Assembly: GCF_008271805.1 (NCBI RefSeq)
Contig: NZ_VSRY01000092.1
Span: 1-64,000 of the forward strand
DNA length: 64,000 nt
Source of the DNA: Streptomyces sp. TRM49041
GTDB taxonomy: Bacteria > Actinomycetota > Actinomycetes > Streptomycetales > Streptomycetaceae
Direction: 5' to 3'
Positions 62,302-64,000 of the stretch are shown here, in pieces. The notes under the pieces were generated by a model. The model did no database searches and was not told where the DNA came from. It worked only from the letters and a program-made list of their open reading frames with translations. The translations under genes were made by a program, and so were the position numbers. Each line of letters begins with the position of its first letter. The first letter of the stretch is position 1.

Positions 62302-63039
62302 CTAGGCGGTCGTCGGATGCTGGGCGGAGGTGACGACGGCTGCGAGGTCTGCGCCCGCTCTGAGCAGCGCCACGGTCCTTGTGGCGATCTGGTCAAGACG
62401 CTGTTGCAGGATGTGCTGGGTCTCTCCCAGGCCGTCCACCCGGTGCAGGGAGCCCATGATGGCGCGTACTGCGGGGACGCTGTAACCGGTGCCGCGGAGG
62501 GCCGCGATGATTCGGGCCGCTCGGATCGCTGAAGGACCATAGCGACGTGCTCGTAGTGACGTCACCCGTTCCGGGTCGACCAGCCCTTCCTGTTCCCAGA
62601 ACCGCAGGGTCGAGGGTCGTACACCGAGCGCTGCGGCGAGCTGCGTGATCGTCATGGCGTCGCTCTCTCGCTCGGACTCACTCGTGTTCGCTTCGGCCTG
62701 GATGGCGCGCAGCGCTTGCTGGGCGAGCAGAGCCTCGTCACGTTCCCGCGCGAGCCGAACATGCACCGCGTTGACGGCCGAGGCTGCCACAGCGATCGTC
62801 TCCGTCCGCAGTCGCGCGAGCATCTCGCGGGCCGCGACAGGGCCGACAGCGCCGGCAAGTCCTCGATAGGCGCGAAGAGCGTGCACGTGAACAGGTGTAT
62901 AGGAGCGGTAGCCGTTGCTCGATCGAGCGGCTGCGGGAATCACTCCCAGCCGCTCCAGGTCGCGAACCTGTTGCACCGAGTATCCGGACTCTCTGGCGAC
63001 ATCGACCGTTCTGAGCAGTTCTCGTTGCGGGCCGCTCAT
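62302..63039 (-). CDS. Second double-MerR transcriptional regulator
   Basis: A 245-residue protein has the same plan as the regulator at 47661. A first MerR helix-turn-helix (RTVDVARESGYSVQQVRDLE, then GVIPAAARSSNGYRSYT) is followed by a helical spacer (about 75-130). The second domain is TITQLAAALGVRPSTLRFWE then GLVDPERVTSLRARRYG, and a C-terminal dimerisation-like helix follows (HILQQRLDQIATRTVALLRA). GGGAGA four bases ahead supports ATG 63039. It is divergent from a DUF6194 gene over 53 bp with MerR-like repeats, so autoregulation and control of that gene are likely. Confidence 0.85.
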   Translation of the reverse strand: MSGPQRELLRTVDVARESGYSVQQVRDLERLGVIPAAARSSNGYRSYTPVHVHALRAYRGLAGAVGPVAAREMLARLRTETIAVAASAVNAVHVRLARERDEALLAQQALRAIQAEANTSESERESDAMTITQLAAALGVRPSTLRFWEQEGLVDPERVTSLRARRYGPSAIRAARIIAALRGTGYSVPAVRAIMGSLHRVDGLGETQHILQQRLDQIATRTVALLRAGADLAAVVTSAQHPTTA

Positions 63040-63065
63040 GATCTCTCCCACCGGCCAACCCCACA

Positions 63066-63090
63066 TAAGCACTTGAAGGTGATGCTTGAA
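63066..63090. promoter_or_regulatory. Candidate MerR-type operator
   Basis: Direct repeats CTTGAA (63072-63077, 63085-63090) 13 bases apart overlap an inverted pair AAGCA...TGCTT. The layout parallels GTTGAA repeats 12 bases apart in front of the other double-MerR gene. Confidence 0.5.
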
Positions 63091-63092
63091 CC

Positions 63093-63593
63093 ATGAGTAT
63101 GGAACAGATCATCGCGACTGTGCGAAGCTTCGACGGCGCGCTCGTGCTCGTCCCGGAACAGGGAGAGGACTTCCCGGAGCTCGCGTGGGGGGACGCGTTC
63201 TTCTACTACGCCCCCGACGGCCGGGTCCCCAGGAACGTCCAGCCCTACGGGACGATCGTCACCAAGAACTACCCGGACGACTCGGCTTGCGACCTTGACC
63301 CTCCGGGCCGCTGGCGTGTGAACATCCACGTGGGCCGTGCGAAGTTCCAGGAGCTACTCGGGGAGGAGCCGCGAAGCTTCAGCCGCCCTCGCGACTACGC
63401 AGCCGCCGACCGCGTGATGCCGCACCCGGTCTACGGCGCGCTCGGCTGGATCTGTGTCGTCACCCCCGGCGAGAGGACGACGGACACCGTTCTGCGGCTT
63501 CTGCGTGGCGCCCACGACGCCGATCGTGCCCGCTCCGCGCGACGACACGAACCGGGACAGCCGCTGGAGAGTGACTGGGGCGATGCCAGGTGA
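63093..63593 (+). CDS. DUF6194 family protein
   Basis: A 166-residue protein starts MSMEQIIATVRSFDGALVLV. Conserved DUF6194 segments are AWGDAFFYYAPDGRVPRNVQ, GTIVTKNYPDDSACDLDPPG, WRVNIHVGRAKFQELLGEEP and VMPHPVYGALGWICVVTPGE. The fold resembles small YjbR/MmcQ-like domains used in resistance or immunity, but its role is unproven. There is no strong ribosome site; ATG 63093 or 63099. It is divergent from the double-MerR regulator, the likely controller. Confidence 0.85.
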   Translation: MSMEQIIATVRSFDGALVLVPEQGEDFPELAWGDAFFYYAPDGRVPRNVQPYGTIVTKNYPDDSACDLDPPGRWRVNIHVGRAKFQELLGEEPRSFSRPRDYAAADRVMPHPVYGALGWICVVTPGERTTDTVLRLLRGAHDADRARSARRHEPGQPLESDWGDAR

Positions 63594-64000
63594 CCGGACT
63601 CGGCTGGCCCGAATCCTGGCCATCGCGGCGCGGTGACGCAGCGCTGCCGCCACATGCGTGAGGCACACGATGACGCCGCTCACACCGGCACCACTCTGCA
63701 CGGCGTGGTCTCCGCGCCCCTCGTGTCACAGGGGGCATCCGCGCAGACCGCCATCGGCCGCGGCGGCCGGCGACACCCGGTGTGCCACGCGGGCGCGCGA
63801 CGCGGGCAAGGGCCCCGCGAGCCGTGCGGGCCCTGCGTACAGAGCTGGGCTCCGCGCACGGGCCGGGTCCCTGCGAATACGGTGCCACACCTGTGCCACG
63901 TGGGCGGCGTAGCAGGGCGGCTCGACGCCGGGACTCTGGCTGCCCGCACCGCCCGCACATCCTCCCCCACACACCGCACTTCCTGAACATCTCCCCGCGA
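63594..64000. other. Window end without supported gene
   Basis: No frame in these 407 bases has a family match or credible ribosome site. The plus-strand frame at 63633-63986 is His/Gly/Arg-rich low complexity. Confidence 0.4.

Overview
The window is high-GC actinobacterial DNA that is almost certainly Streptomyces. Coding is dense and GC-biased, starts are often GTG or TTG, and leaders carry AGGAGG-type Shine-Dalgarno sequences. Families typical of the genus are present: a roadblock/LC7 conservon protein, a subtilisin-inhibitor-like protein, an SPW membrane protein, DUF6397, DUF6328 and DUF6194 proteins, an ANTAR protein and a SpoIIE phosphatase. The decisive marker is a tap-tpg pair at 31.9-34.8 kb, the telomere-associated and terminal proteins used to replicate linear Streptomyces replicons. 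Together with many accessory genes, transposase remnants and decayed genes, this points to a linear chromosome arm, or less likely a large linear plasmid.

Layout. 0-1 kb: 3' end of a DDE transposase and a decayed tyrosine integrase. 1-5.1 kb: a GAF-domain activator with an ExaC-type aldehyde dehydrogenase, then divergent folD behind a ZTP (pfl) riboswitch. 5.3-9.6 kb: a SWIM zinc-finger protein translationally coupled to a SNF2 helicase. 9.9-20 kb: a front-end fatty acid desaturase, small unknowns, a methyltransferase, MHYT and CvnD pseudogenes beside an intact roadblock protein, a secreted PI-PLC-like protein, ATP-dependent DNA ligase LigB and a HAD phosphatase. 20.4-24.5 kb: a DNA-repair-flavoured stretch with Ku, a coiled-coil partner, a response regulator and a small protein that shares Ku's C-terminal SAP-like module. 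24.8-31.7 kb: protease inhibitor, SPW protein, orphan carboxylase epsilon subunit, SDR, and an iron/cobalamin/F420-0-type ABC importer. 31.9-34.8 kb: tap-tpg. 34.8-48.4 kb: GNAT, GT39-like membrane protein, GH71 glucanase, an unusual hydrolase/double-GNAT fusion, ADP-ribosylglycohydrolase, acyltransferase, multi-sensor PP2C phosphatase, and an erythromycin-esterase protein divergent from a double-MerR regulator. 48.4-53.2 kb: a decayed zone with HxlR, transposase and SMI1/KNR4 remnants among small unknown genes. 53.5-64 kb: GH15 hydrolase, MMPL transporter, transposase remnant, ANTAR protein, PAF-acetylhydrolase-like protein, a CGNR regulator divergent from a small monooxygenase across clear operators, and a second double-MerR regulator divergent from a DUF6194 gene.

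No biosynthetic cluster, CRISPR array, rRNA or tRNA was found. The least explained items are the hydrolase/double-GNAT fusion, the two double-MerR divergons with similar intergenic repeats, and the Ku neighbourhood with its shared SAP-like module.
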